Assembly (NCBI GenBank): GCA_016271365.2
Contig: CM028129.1
Location: 1,005,033,501-1,005,097,500, forward strand
Reading direction: 5' to 3'
From: Neoceratodus forsteri
Lineage: Eukaryota > Chordata > Ceratodontiformes > Ceratodontidae
Length of the DNA: 64,000 bases
Shown here: positions 11,363-22,440 of the stretch, piece after piece
Layout of the letters: every line of letters begins with the position of its first letter
Numbering within the stretch: position 1 is the stretch's first letter
Position numbers and translations under genes: made by a program
Notes under the pieces: model-generated
Database searches by the model: none
What the model was told of the DNA's origin: nothing
The model's input: the letters and a program-made list of their open reading frames with translations, nothing else

Positions 11363-13355
11363 GGCTGTGTGGTGGGGCTGTGCCAGGGGCCGGTGTAGAT
11401 GCATGGGTGTCACTGTACATCATGCACAGGCCACATTACAGCCACCTGGCAGCATCCCCCCCCCCAGTGTGCAAAGGTGCATGTGCCCTGATGGTGTGAC
11501 TGTGCCTTTGCCTTGCCCTTGCCATGTGGCCTACATTTCTGGATGGCCCCAGGACTGGTTGCTGCTGTGTGTCCCCTGGGTCCCTAGATGTGCCAGTGGG
11601 CACTGACTCCTGGGTTGTGGTGCCCACCCCTGACACCTGTGTCCCTGTTGGGCTGGCAGATGACTCTATGTTTGCACCCTGTATGTGTATACCAGGGCCT
11701 CTAGGGCTGGTGGATGGCAGCTAGTGTAGCCCAGTGCTCTTAGCCATGGTGACTGGGGTGCTTGCTGGTGTCTGCAGGGTGGTGGCATGCAGTGATGTGC
11801 CAGGCCCTGTGTGCCTGCCTGGCAGGCCCTGGGTTGCCACATCCTGGCCTGCTGGGTGGGTGACATAACCAGCTGTGCTGGCCCCAGAGAACAGATCTGC
11901 TCCAGGAGGTCTACAATCTGTTCCTGGGTATGCTGCAGCCCATGTACCTCTGCGGTCAGGTCCCTCAGGGCATCTGTGTTGTCCCGCTGGGCCTGCAGGT
12001 GGTCCCATTTCAGCTGCTGAAGTTCAGGTTTGCATGATGGAAAGCAGTGGTGCCCTGCACACCTGGGGGCCTGCTGTCAGCATGCCTTTGTGGGGTGGGA
12101 TGTTGGCCCCCTACATCCAAGGACCATGTGTGTGGGATGGTATGTCTGCACACAGCACCCATGTGATGCCAGTGACTGCTGTGGAGGAGGATACACAGGG
12201 TGACAGACACAGATGGCATAGACATGTGGTCCCCATCATGGCAGACTGAAGTCATGCCAGTGCCTACTAAGGCACCTATACATAACCAGCCAATGTTCTC
12301 TCATCTTCAGGTGCAGTGCAGGGGACCCAGGACACAACACAGGAGATGGGCACTGTGGAGGACACTTATTTCTGAGATCCTGCTGGGGATGCCAGAGGCC
12401 ATGCAGGACCTGAACTAGACACCTGACAGAAGCCAGCAAAAGCCTCCCTGCCCTGAACCAACCCCACAGCCACCACACAGCTGGTCATCCAGTGCCATGG
12501 GACAGGGTCCCAAGGAGCAGTCAGCACAGTCCTAGATGCCTGACCATGCAGGCAGTCACCTGCTCTGCAGGATGTGGGAAAGGACTGTTGGTTATGCCAT
12601 TCAGTTATATACCTCCCACTATGTGTCCCCCATGCTATGCCCCATACCTGTCATGGTGTCGATGGCCTCCATCTCCCTATGTTGGCTAACACCTGCAGGG
12701 GTGTTCTCCTGCCTGTGCCATGCTGTGCCCATTCCATGCCGGCAAGCTTTCACTTCATGACCAACTGAAGGCCACTCCAGTTGTGCTTGTTTGCCACAAA
12801 AGTTTATGCCTCCTGACTAGCCACATTAACTGTGGCCTAGATATCAAGCCATATCCTTGCCTTGACCTTAGCCAAGGTCTTCAGAGATTCTTCACCATAC
12901 AGTACCCCATAGTTGTTTCAGATGTCCAAGATCATGGCTGCCACCTGGTCACCTGTGAAGTTACTGGACTAGGCCCTGGTGGAACTATGTGATGTCCACC
13001 CTTCACTGCCCTCAGCCCATCCCTGGCCATACTGCCTCTTGTGGGGGTGGGGGTCTTGCATAGGCACAGCACCTCTGTCTCCTCATCCCACAATTGGGCA
13101 CTGTTCCTTCACAATATTCACTTTCCTGTGTCCACACAGAGTGATGCACATGCCCATATATTGAGGGGTTCAAGGGGCAGGGACATGTATGTTTCAGCCA
13201 CCCTGTTGCCCCTACACACCATGCTGCATGCCTATGTTTGCCCCACCTCTGCCATGCCTCCCACTGTGTGCGTTTTAGGTGGCTGGGGCACATAACTACG
13301 TGCTCTTGCTACATTGTTTTTCTGCACAGTTTATGTGCTTTCAGGAATAAGGCCC
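11061..13355 (+). other. Non-coding 3' part of the Harbinger-like element
   Basis: CpG- and TG/CA-rich DNA downstream of the transposase without a believable coding frame. The open frames here change strand and frame at random and have low-complexity composition. It includes the (TG)n microsatellite at 11317-11360. The right terminal inverted repeat closes it at 13340-13355. Confidence 0.4.
11317..11360. repeat. (TG)n microsatellite
   Basis: About 22 uninterrupted TG dinucleotides. They create long spurious Cys-Val frames on both strands. Confidence 0.97.
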
Positions 13356-13384
13356 ATAGTGTATTATTTCTCTGTGCAGTCTCA

Positions 13385-14044
13385 CAATTTATTTCGGTTG
13401 CTCATCATTTTCTTTAGAAAGAGGGAATGCTTTTTCCATGCAGTGTTGCGATAGACTTCATTCCTGTTCTCGCTATTCCTAATTTTCCCTCTTGCTGCTT
13501 CCAGAAGTGCATCTACCTCCTTAACTGCATCACAATTGTTTCCATCACATTTGTCTTTAAGTAAAAGTAAATCCTGTTATTTTTTGGGTTGTGGGCTGTC
13601 TCTATTTCTTCTGTATTTTGGGTGTTTAAAGTAATAAACTGATTGGGTTGTGCATCTAGTTCAGTTATTTTTCTTTTTCACTTAGCTGCTTTTCCCAGTG
13701 CTTCAGTATACACCATTAAGCTTGTTTCCTCTCCCAGCAAATCTGACACCCTTTGTAAATGTATATCTTTACCTGGGCTTCCATTCACCTAATTTTCCTA
13801 GGTGTTTATCAGCCACAAATTAGAAGGTAGATGCATAATTAGCCGTCAATGTTATTGTATCCTGCTTTTTCTTAGTGCAGAAGTCATACTCCCAAAATGC
13901 GCTGTCTACTAACCTTTCAAACTCGGCTATATCATAACCATAACACTTGCACTTTGCTATCCGGTGATCTGTGTCTTTTTCTCTGTCATTCCCCAGGTTG
14001 GTGTGAATAAGTGCAAGATGTTCTACGTGGCTAACAGTGTCCAT
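13385..14044 (-). pseudogene. gag-like frame of an LTR retroelement
   Basis: The minus-strand frame 14044-13820 (75 codons) begins at a Met about 270 bases downstream of the primer binding site, where a gag gene should start. After a stop it continues, in broken frames, into a charged, probably helical segment (EVDALLEAARGKIRNSENRNEV, about 13530-13440). I recognise no zinc knuckle or major homology region. The gag assignment therefore rests on position after an LTR and primer binding site rather than on similarity. Beyond 13380 it is cut by the end of the Harbinger-like element, so protease and pol are absent. Confidence 0.4.
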
Positions 14045-14315
14045 CTGTGCAGGTGTGAGATGGGGTTCGGACAGAAAACTAGTCTATGCTAACTTTTGGA
14101 GAGAGAAATAAAAATAGTTCATACCAAGAGTTTATGTACAAGCTTCAAGATCAAAGGTGGCTACAAGTCCAGACCAGAATAGTGGTTGGCAATGATTTCA
14201 GTGTGCAACCGTCTTGTTTGAGAAAGGCAGAAAAAAACACTTTTAAAACATACTTTTAACTTTCTTTTTCTCTCTTTTAAGATATACTGTAGCATGGTAG
14301 TTTACACTTTTCACA

Positions 14316-14333
14316 GCCAAACGTTGGGCACCA
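14316..14333 (-). other. Primer binding site resembling tRNA-Lys
   Basis: The minus strand reads TGGTGCCCAACGTTTGGC. This matches the 18-nt site complementary to the 3' end of tRNA-Lys(1,2), used by several retrovirus groups, at 15 of 18 positions (by eye, from the known site TGGCGCCCAACGTGGGGC). It lies directly downstream of an LTR-like block and upstream of a gag-like frame, as expected for reverse-transcription priming. Confidence 0.6.
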
Positions 14334-14337
14334 ATTA

Positions 14338-14929
14338 TGTGAATGCAATGACCTGGTTTTAGTTACCCCAACCCAAACTTGGCAGCCAAATGCATGGGAG
14401 ACAACCTGATTTATTTTATACTAACTGAAGAGCAAATCTTAAGCCCAGTTATAGGACCTTACATGAATCCTACAACGTTGTGAGTTTTGTTGGACAAGAA
14501 AGGTTTAAAATTAACCATAGTATATCACTCAGTAGAAACAAACGTTAAGTTATTCATCATTTTATTTAAGCAACATAAGCTTGAAAAGGAAAAATAAAAC
14601 TTACTATATAAGCAATTAGCATGTAAATGTGCAAGTACAGCAATACCCATCTGTGAACATTAGTACAACCTTGATAGTAACAGACTTTGGGGAGGATCTG
14701 CTGAATTTGTCTCTTTACTGCTTGCAACAGCGTATAAACAGTTCGTAAAGCTATGAATCACAACATCAATCAAAGTTGGTATGAGGCAGTATATTGGTGG
14801 TGGACTGGCCTGTCTAGTGGATGAAACTTGGCAACAGGCAGAGTACAGACAGTAACAGTTCAACAGTTCTTAGCAACAGCCATGTGCACAACTCTCTGCC
14901 ACTCTTAGCCTTCTGTCCCCCAGGTAACA
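14338..14929 (-). repeat. Probable 5' LTR
   Basis: On the minus strand the block opens with TGTTACCTGGGGGACAG (from 14929) and closes with ...TTCACA at 14338, four bases before the primer binding site: a TG...CA LTR of about 590 bp. Two AATAAA polyadenylation signals lie in its second half (ttaaataaaatg near 14565 and taaaataaatc near 14415). No second LTR copy is present in the window, so the 3' end of the element is lost or lies elsewhere. The boundaries are an inference. Confidence 0.5.
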
Positions 14930-16659
14930 CTTATTTCTAGTCCCTTTCACTTATTTTATTTATTTAGTTTTTGTTTACCGTGTAAGGTGTCGTATCCACA
15001 AAATAAGACTATTTTCAGACACGACCCGGGAGGTTACAATACAAAATTGGCAAACAAATCAAATAACAGGTATAACTCAGAGGTAATCAACCATACAAGG
15101 AAAAATCTACACGATGTTCTGTGATGTAAACAGTATTGTTAATATGACAGAGACAATGGCAGAAAAATACACAATAGTACAAAACATAAGCATACAGTCA
15201 TAGTGCAGTAGAGTTTTAACACTTGCCACAGATCAAGATATTACATAGGCTATTAGCTTTAGGGAGTATTGTTCATCAAGGGCTCACAGTCTTAAACTAA
15301 TTTAGTGACAGATTCATGTCATGGCATGAGAGCGGGTACCACCCCCTTTGATGTGCCACGTGCATGCCATCCCTTTTGCTTAACTGGAAACTGAAGCCGG
15401 TACAGTATGTGTCTTCTTCCCCTGCATAATTCAAATGCTTGTCTTTGAATTACACAGGTGAAGAAGACACATATTAGCTGTATGCTGTAGTGTGAGCAAG
15501 GGATCGGTGTCGGTGACAGTCGGGCTCGGTTCTGAACTGACAGAGCCAGAGATTTACAATTGGATTTAATTACTAATTGGTCTAGTGCTCCACTCATGTG
15601 TGTTTCACATGCACAAAGTGTAGACAGTGGAGCTGCTGGACCAATCAGTACAGATCATTATGGCCTCAGGAATGTGTTTTTTTTTTTTTAATTTCCACCA
15701 TCATACTAGCAGTCCTGAGGTGTATAAGAATGCCTCAGGGACTGGTACAAAGGCTTTGGTCCTTAACACTGCTGCCTCACTAGCCTGCCTTATCATCGCC
15801 CCCACCCTCCTGACTCCCGCTCTGCTCCGGTCTGAACACTAGTACTGCCACTGGCCCATTTCCCTGACTGCCTGCTGCCATTTCCCTTACTGCTGCCATC
15901 CCAGAGTGCTGTACAGTGCTCTAGTAGGTAAGATACTATAATATTTAGACTGCATCCGAGTTTTATTAAAGGCATTCCTAATTGGCTGAAACACATGAAG
16001 AGAAGCAGTTGTCACGATGCCTCCGGCACTGAGAAATGCAGACATTAGGTTTTCACAATGTTCTGTATGGGCAATGAATTTGTGGCCAGTGAAGGCATTG
16101 AAATTATATAACAATCTCACCAGTCCTAGTGTGCAGCAAGGAGAGGGGTGAGCAAGTTATTCATGTTGTAAAGGATCTTTTTGAACAATAAAGAAAATAC
16201 TAGACCTTTTTCCCTGAGATCTTAAACACTGAATGCAGTGCTTTGTGTTTTATTTTTTTCTCACAAAGTAACAGGCATAGTGTTCTCACTTGCTTCTCTG
16301 TACACTGTTTTACTGAAATAAATGTTTAACCAGGAAAATGACTGCTTGAAATTCATTCATAAATTTCCTGGGGCCTCACTACACCCAGATGCTGAACAGG
16401 GACATTATCAGTGCCATCATGCCTTAATATCCTGTCCTCTCCACAGTGTGCTAAATTCAAAGCTTTCTTGTGAGTTTTAGGGCACTATATCACTGTACAT
16501 ATTACCAGTTATTCCCTTGCTCCTGGATTTTGTAGGCTTTGCCCTGAATTTATGCACAAGGAATTCTGGTGAGCACACTTTCTAGACATACAGTACACTG
16601 CCTCTTAAAATGTGGGAATAAGAACCAAACTGCTGTGGGACACGTTATGTACAGTAATC
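14930..16659. other. Unassigned DNA with one strong hairpin
   Basis: No coding frame or recognised element. The stretch 14945-15230 is A-rich with a texture like a LINE or SINE 3' region (acaatacaaaattgg). At 15402-15470 a hairpin forms: tgtgtcttcttcccctgcataattcaaa pairs with tttgaattacacaggtgaagaagacaca. A T11 run lies near 15679. The remainder is featureless. Confidence 0.5.
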
Positions 16660-17106
16660 TTAAAGAGCCACTGACACCTCAAGAACAACTTTAAAAAACA
16701 TACTATTTGTCACAAAAGCAGCTTATAGTTCTCATTCGCTCTGCATTTCTTATTCCCATTATGTATTACTGATTTTCATATGTATGAAAACAGGAGAGTT
16801 GTTCCACTGAGGATTTATCAGCTCCTATTGCTTCTTCCCAACCTGATGTCACAATATCCTGCTTGTGACATCACAGTTATCCCCATAGCAACAACCTGTG
16901 ATGTCACAACATAGCATTATGATTTCAAGTAGGGAATAAGCTATAGAGGCAAATGAACTCTAAGCGATAAATATTTTGTTTTTGTGGCAGTTTCTTCAGT
17001 AATAAATAATGGAGAGGAGAAATTTATGGAAGATACATGAAATACAAGCTGAATTGTGTCTATTATGTTTTCCAAAGTTTTTCCAAAGGTGTCAGCTGCT
17101 CTTTAA
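16660..17106. mobile_element. TTAA-type MITE (T2/piggyBac-like)
   Basis: A 439-bp non-coding element (16664-17102) flanked by TTAA at 16660-16663 and 17103-17106. The ends are inverted repeats: AGAGCCACTGACACCT on the left and, reverse-complemented, AGAGCAGCTGACACCT on the right. Inside are three tgatgtcaca-like motifs (16850-16910). The TTAAAGxx terminus is the pattern described for T2-type MITEs of frogs, linked to TTAA-targeting transposases. It has no coding capacity and must have been mobilised in trans. Confidence 0.8.
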
Positions 17107-18404
17107 AAGGTAGAGTTGCAGGGGTTAAGATGTGTGTCTTTATGTTTATAATGTTGTTCATTGAGCAACACTGATAAATACAAATTGTAAGAGCTTGTGT
17201 CAAATGCAGGGTAGTAATCTCTCAGTGTGGGACAAAGGGTTTCTGTATGTTACTTAACATACGAGGGACTTGCTGTCTTTCATACTTTGGGGTAATTGAC
17301 CAGTATGGTAGCGGGAGTTATGATATAAATTTCAGATGATCAGATGTTGCCACTTACATTTTCCTGTTGACTGCAGCCCTCTTGAGATTTAAAGAAAATT
17401 GGGAACCAATCTAAAAATGTTGTGCACTATCTGCTTCTGGTTTTGCTTATTTCTGGAGACACTGGAAGTAGTTGATGTTTTATTTTCAGAATATAGGAAT
17501 CACTTAGGAAAGGAGATTTTTTGGAGGAGGAGGTAATCAACACTTTTGATGAAACTGGGCCTAAAATGCACCAAAATACATCATTTCACACCTTACATTT
17601 TCAAAATTTCCTGGAGGGGCATGCCCCCAGAACCCCCTAGGGAGGTTTCTCTTCAAGGCTAAGTGCACCCACCTTCTGTGAGTTCCTGGATCCCCCACTG
17701 CAATCGTGTTACCTGATTCCAGCTCTGGACTTGGATGTCTTCAAGCAAACATGAGATGAACCCCTCCTGGTGACACTTTACTGTAGGTGGACTCCTGCTT
17801 TTAGGTGCATGAAAAGACATATGAAGACTGGATGTTATTTTCTTCCACCAGCTGTGGTTTGGTGTCAGGATGTTATGGTATTGTTAGATGTTGAAAGTAC
17901 CAATTGCTGAGATGGCAGCAAGATGTTTAGAAATGCCACACATACACATGTATACTGTGGCCCCTTAGTACTACTTATTTGAAAAAATGTTCATATCTTA
18001 TACACTACAACATCCATGGATGAGCATCCTTCTCACTTTGTCAACAGACAGAGAGGTGACCACATGAACTTTGTCAATATTCCACCAAGAAACATTTGCT
18101 AAACATATTTTTGCCAAAATCTGCCCAGTGGAGTTTGATCTTTGGTCTAGTTTCTTAGAGCTTTCAACACTTTCAATTAGGCAATTCGTGATACATCTTA
18201 TAATAGGAGCATCATACCAATATAATATTAACAGAGCTTTGAAGTCACACAGTTACAAAAACACATCTCAGTTATTTCACAAGGTGCAGATTATACATTA
18301 TATAAAACAAGCATTTGTCAATGCCGAACGTTTGTGTGCACTGGTGCCATTTATTTGGGGGGGGGCTGTGGTTTACGAGCCGGTGTTGGCAAATTTCAAC
18401 ATGA
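17107..18404. other. Unassigned DNA
   Basis: About 1.3 kb without coding similarity. A C-rich patch at 17610-17720 (ggcatgcccccagaaccccctag) and a G8 run at 18358 stand out. No terminal repeats or tandem array were seen. It may be ordinary intron. Confidence 0.4.
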
Positions 18405-18715
18405 GTTCATAACTTCATTGTTTTTTAATATTTTTACACCACATTTTCAACACAGCCATCTTAGTATGCCACCTCATGAAGAAAGGAAGAGTACAATTTT
18501 AGCTCCTGTCCAAAAGGTACTTTCACGCAGTGACTGCGAAATCACCTTACGGGATGCAAAAAGAAAAACATTCTGCCCAGGATCTGGAAAATGACAGCTG
18601 TCACATTCATGAGGTGCAGTGAAGAGATGGCTATGATGAAAATTTGGGGTCAAAATGTGCTGCATCAAACCCTGATAAACAAGATGATATCTTTTGGGAT
18701 ACACCCCGTGTTCAT
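18405..18715. repeat. Palindromic module 1
   Basis: An imperfect inverted repeat of about 300 bp. The left arm (acattttcaacacagccatct ... gcacctcatgaa) pairs with the reverse complement of 18600-18690 (ccaaattttcatcatagccatct ... gcacctcatgaa). The centre contains tccaaaaggtactttcacgc against its inverse. Modules 2 and 3 at 19840-20350 share the cacctcatga and ccaaaaggt/cctgaaaggt motifs, so this is a dispersed hairpin family. Confidence 0.6.
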
Positions 18716-19800
18716 TAATTGGGTCCAAGGGTGGCTAAGTAAATGAACACAGGTAGTACGGATAAGAGGTTATACCTCTATTATAGGCACTATTACTAGT
18801 GGGGTGCCACAGGGATCCATTCTGGGACCCACCCTTTTCAGTAGATATGTATCAGATATGACAGCAAACCTTAAGAATATGACTATAAAATTCGCTGATG
18901 ACACTAAAAATTGTAGCCAAGGTGGGATCACCTGATGAAATAGTGGATTTTTCCAAAGATCATCAAGAGGTTTAATATTGGGCTAAACAAAATGATATGG
19001 TTTTTAACACAGATAAATGTGTTATTATGTATTTAGGAGATACTAACCCTAATGTACAATGTATGCTGAATAATGTACAACTGATATCAGTAAAAGGAGA
19101 AAAAGATCTGGGAGTAATTATTAGTGCTGATTTCACTTTTACCTCACATTTCAATCATATTAGGAGACAAGCTAATAAAATAATAGGGTGTATAAAAAGA
19201 TCATTTGTGTCTAGAAGCAAAGAATGCATCCTTTCACCTTATTGGGCATATATACATCCCCACCTGGACTATTGTTCCCCATTATGGAGTCCCTACCTTA
19301 GGCGAGACATTAATGCTTTGGAGGGGGTGCAGCGAAGGGTCACCAAGATAATAGATGGTCTGCAAAGTAAAAGCTATGAGGAGCGACTTATGGAATTGGA
19401 TTTATATTCATTGGAGATGAGAAGGACCAGGGGGGATATGCTCCTGTTGTTTAAAATAGTGAAAGACAAGGAGCTTATTACGCAATTGGGAATGACCTTT
19501 AATATGAGAGAACATAATCATAGAAGCCATAAACTTCAAATATCCCTAACATATCCAAAACTAGACAACAGATGCTCCTTTTTTACTTAAAGAATTATAC
19601 CCATATGGAATGGATTACCTAAATCACTGATGAACACTGAGAATATAGAAACCTTCAAAATTAACCTTGATCATTTCTTACTAAATAAGGTATAAATGAA
19701 TTCCAGTTTTCTGGAGATGTACTTATATGGGCTGTGGCCTTCTGTGCATCTACAGTATCTCTCTTAGTATGTAATCTTAGTATGTAAAATATTGAAAAGT
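18716..19800 (+). pseudogene. CR1-like LINE, RT C-terminal half and 3' end
   Basis: From 18805 the frame reads TSGVPQGSILGPTLFS. It continues to IKFADDTK (RT catalytic motif, about 18890) and, after two small breaks, through a 197-codon open frame (18997-19590) with FNTDKCVIMYLG, EKDLGVIISADFTF, RSKECILSPYWAYIHPHLDYCSPLW, GVQRRVTKIIDGL and SYEERLMELDLYSLEMRRTRGDMLLLFKI. A stop at 19588 precedes the last block (IPIWNGLPKSLMNTENIETFK, about 19600-19660). It differs clearly from the 5.6-kb and 60-kb CR1 copies and ends in a different 3' tail (gggctgtggccttctgtgcatc). It sits between palindromic modules 1 and 2. Confidence 0.75.
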
Positions 19801-19839
19801 ACCAAAGGTACGAGCCTGCGTTTGTTAATTTAAGTGCAT

Positions 19840-20350
19840 GCTCGTGACGTTGTTGTTTGTTAATATTTTTACACCAAATTTTCAATGTAGCATTCTTATG
19901 ACCTCACCTCATGAAAAGTGCCAGTGTCATTTCATTCACTCATCCCAAAAGGTGATTTCACAGAGCCAGCATGCCATTCTGCACCACAAGTGCAAAAACA
20001 TGTTTCAGGCAGGATATGAAAAATGACAGCTATACTTTTCATAAGGAGGTATGAAATAATAGTGATGTTGAAAATCTGTTGTGAAAATATTAAAAACTGG
20101 TGAAGTTAGGAGTGTGCATAGAAACTGCCTAATGCACACTCGTAACGCAGTAATTTTTTGGAATTTTGTCCCCAAATTTGCAACATGTGCTTTTGGGGAC
20201 CCACCTCATGACCAGTGGCACTGTTGTTTCATTAATTGGTCCTGAAAGGTAATTCCACACAGCGACCTCAAAATCACCTTTCAGGACCAAGTAATGAAAT
20301 GACAGTGACAGCATTCAGGAGGTGGGGTCCCAAAATTCCTAAAAATGGCT
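19840..20350. repeat. Palindromic modules 2 and 3
   Basis: Module 2 (about 19845-20095) and module 3 (about 20150-20350) are hairpins related to module 1. The core of module 3 is the clearest: ttggtcctgaaaggtaatt pairs with the reverse complement of aatcacctttcaggaccaa (20236-20290). Pairing extends outward through cattaa/cattac, ggcactg/gtcactg and gaccccacctc/gacccacctc. They are non-coding. Candidate explanations are a MITE family or a tandemly amplified hairpin. Confidence 0.6.
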
Positions 20351-20704
20351 GAGATATCAACCTAAGGTGCCCCCCCCCATTGATTCCCATTATATGGCTT
20401 ACTTTGAAATCTTCACTCTGCCAGTCTGCTTTGAAGAGTGCAGACATGTCCCGGTCCACAGAAGATCATTGCTCTCAACCTCTGGAGGTAAGAATGGATA
20501 AGGGGGGTGCGGGGAGGTGGGTGCGCAGTGGGAGCATCAGGATGGGGGAGGGGGATGGGGAGACAACAATGGACCTTTTTTTTCAGGTTTAAAGGAACAA
20601 AGACATTGGGAACAGTTTTCTTTTTTTTTATAGGAAAGGAAGTGAACATTTCTGTACACTGGGAGTGTGCACCCCAGTGTCTGGGGGGGACAAGGAACGG
20701 AGGG
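20351..20704. other. Unassigned G-rich flank
   Basis: The stretch 20490-20560 is strongly G-rich (gggggtgcggggaggtgggtg), and poly-T runs occur near 20580 and 20620. No gene or element was recognised. Confidence 0.4.
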
Positions 20705-20945
20705 TGCAAGGAGGACAGAAGCAGTGGGAGGGAGAGGGAGAGATTTGCTGTGTGTATGGGTGTGGAGAGGACAGCAGCAGTGGAAGGGAGAGGAAGGGAT
20801 TGATTTGCTAGTGGGGGGGCTCACACAGAATGAGGGTGTGGGGAGGAAAGCAGCAGTGGGAGAAAGTGGGAGGGAGTGATTTGCTGGTGGTGTAGGGGGA
20901 CTCGAATGGGAATGGAGGGAGGACAGGAGCAGTGGGTAGGCTCAG
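20705..20945. repeat. Purine-rich minisatellite, ~75-bp unit
   Basis: Three diverged units plus a partial fourth. Each has a ggacag(a/c)agcagtgg(g/a)agg block followed by atttgct(g/a)gtg and a g(g/t)gtgtggggag connector (unit starts near 20713, 20769, 20846 and 20920). The strand is very G/A-rich, so open frames across it are compositional artefacts. Confidence 0.6.
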
Positions 20946-21669
20946 CATGTTCACACTGTAAGCGCTACGGCAGTATAAAAGCACAACCAGGAAGTCAATG
21001 TAATGCAGACTTTTACACATCAAAGGATCGCGTTGCACCACTATTGGTTCGACTCTGTCCTTTGAACAGTTTGCCAACTCCACCCCCAAAACAGAAAGTG
21101 AGTGATCCCCAAACTGCCTACTGATTTGCCTGCCACTGACCTGCCCCTTGGAACTGAGCTCTCCAGTGGATGCAACTCCCTCATACCTCTGTATAGCAAC
21201 TCTCATTTCAATGAGTTTGTCTGTGCGCGTGGGCCCGATGAACTCAATAAACATCTTAATTTCACATATTGACTTCATAATATGACCACTAGAGGGTGCT
21301 CATGGAACACATTATAAATGCACCTGTTTACACACAATTCAGCATTGCTTATAGGTTTGTCCCCTAAACAATAAACAAGGACTGCAGATTAGATACCCTG
21401 GTAGACACTAACAGTACTTGTGTACAATATAAAAAAAATACTTTAGTCCTTTCAGCATATATAAGAAGTAGGACAATACAAGGGCAAAGGGAAAAACTAG
21501 CATGTTATTCATTCACTTAGAAATTTAAATCAAGCCTTAGTTGACCTATATGAAAATGAATAAATCAGATTTAGAATTGGGCCAGAATGGACTCATAGGT
21601 CCCACACCCCAGGTTCTTTTCCTACTCTGCTTCAGCGAGATACAGTGTGTAGGTCCTACCTCTGTTTTT
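20946..21669. other. Unassigned DNA
   Basis: No coding frame. Near 21240-21310 it reads like the edge of an old repeat (tgaactcaataaacatc, accactagagggtgc), but I cannot name a family. The stretch 21430-21440 is an A-rich tract. Confidence 0.35.
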
Positions 21670-22440
21670 AGAAACATAGAAACAGATTTTGTCAGCAGAA
21701 AAGGACCTTTAGGCCCATCCAGTCTGTCCCTTGTCCCTGCCTTTTCCATCGCCTCTAACCCTAGTTGGTCATAGGTGTCACTCCGTCCCCGTTCCTCTAC
21801 TAAATATGCCCCTGTGCCTATCCCATGCATGCTTGAAGCTCCCAACATCTTTATCCACACTACCTCCTCTAGCAGGCTGTTCCAGTCATCCACCACCCTT
21901 TCCATGAAAAAGTATTTCTGCACATCTCTCCTAAACTTTCCCTTCTTAGCTTTATTGCATGTCCCCTCATTCTAGTGCTTTCCTTTCTCTGAAATAGACC
22001 CTGCACTTACACTATGTTCACTCCTGTGAGGTACTTGTTGGTTTCTGTCTTGTCCTACCTCAATCTCCTCTCTCCACAGGGAGTACGTATTGAGTTCCTG
22101 CACCCTTTCCTTTTATGGCTTCTCATGCAACTCCCTGCAACCCTCTCACCATTTTGGTTGCACTCCTCTGTACTGCTTCTATCCTTTTAATGTCCTTTCA
22201 GAGGTGTGGCCTCCAGAACTGAACACAGTACTCCAGGTGGGGCCACACTAGTGTGAGCGATACAATAGTGTTACCATTTTTCCTACCCAAGTACAGCACC
22301 TTACATTTGGTTACATTCAATCTAAGATTCCAGGAGTATGACCAGTTATCCAGCTTATTCTGGTCCTTCTGCAGTTTGTCTCTACTCTCAGTGGAGTCAA
22401 TTATCACACTGGCCAACTTGTCCTATCCTGGAGAAATACA
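21670..22440 (-). pseudogene. CR1 LINE, 3' part
   Basis: On the minus strand the copy reads DKLQKDQNKLDNWSYSWNLRLNVTKCKVLYLG (22375-22270), WPHLEYCVQFWRPHL (22240-22200) and, after breaks, KYFFMERVVDDWNSLLEEVV (21920-21860). It ends in the CR1-type 3' terminus (reverse of agaaacatagaaac...cccatccagtctgtccc at 21670-21740). A gap within the RT C-terminus is evident, because KVLYLG is followed almost at once by the WPHLEYC block. Confidence 0.75.

Larger units (their letters stand above)
3911..13355 (+). mobile_element. Composite PIF/Harbinger DNA transposon
   Basis: The left end reads ggggcctattcatgaa (3911). The reverse complement of the right end reads gggccttattcctgaa (ending 13355). Both continue to a shared gcacgta-gt-atgtg block about 45-60 bases in, so they look like diverged terminal inverted repeats. 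Between them lie two blocks of similar CA/TG-rich, CpG-containing composition (3911 to about 5240 and about 8860-13355). The right block carries a recognisable PIF/Harbinger transposase. The middle (about 5240-8860) is different DNA, including a CR1 copy, so the element seems to have been split by later insertions. No clear 3-bp TWA target duplication is visible. The outer boundaries are therefore an inference, and two separate related copies remain possible. Confidence 0.5.

Noticed and set aside
11176..11606. Cys-Val-rich frames of 107 and 135 codons
   Set aside because: Produced by translation of the (TG)n tract.
20507..20879. Overlapping Gly/Arg- and Gly/Glu-rich frames
   Set aside because: Compositional artefacts of the purine-rich minisatellite.
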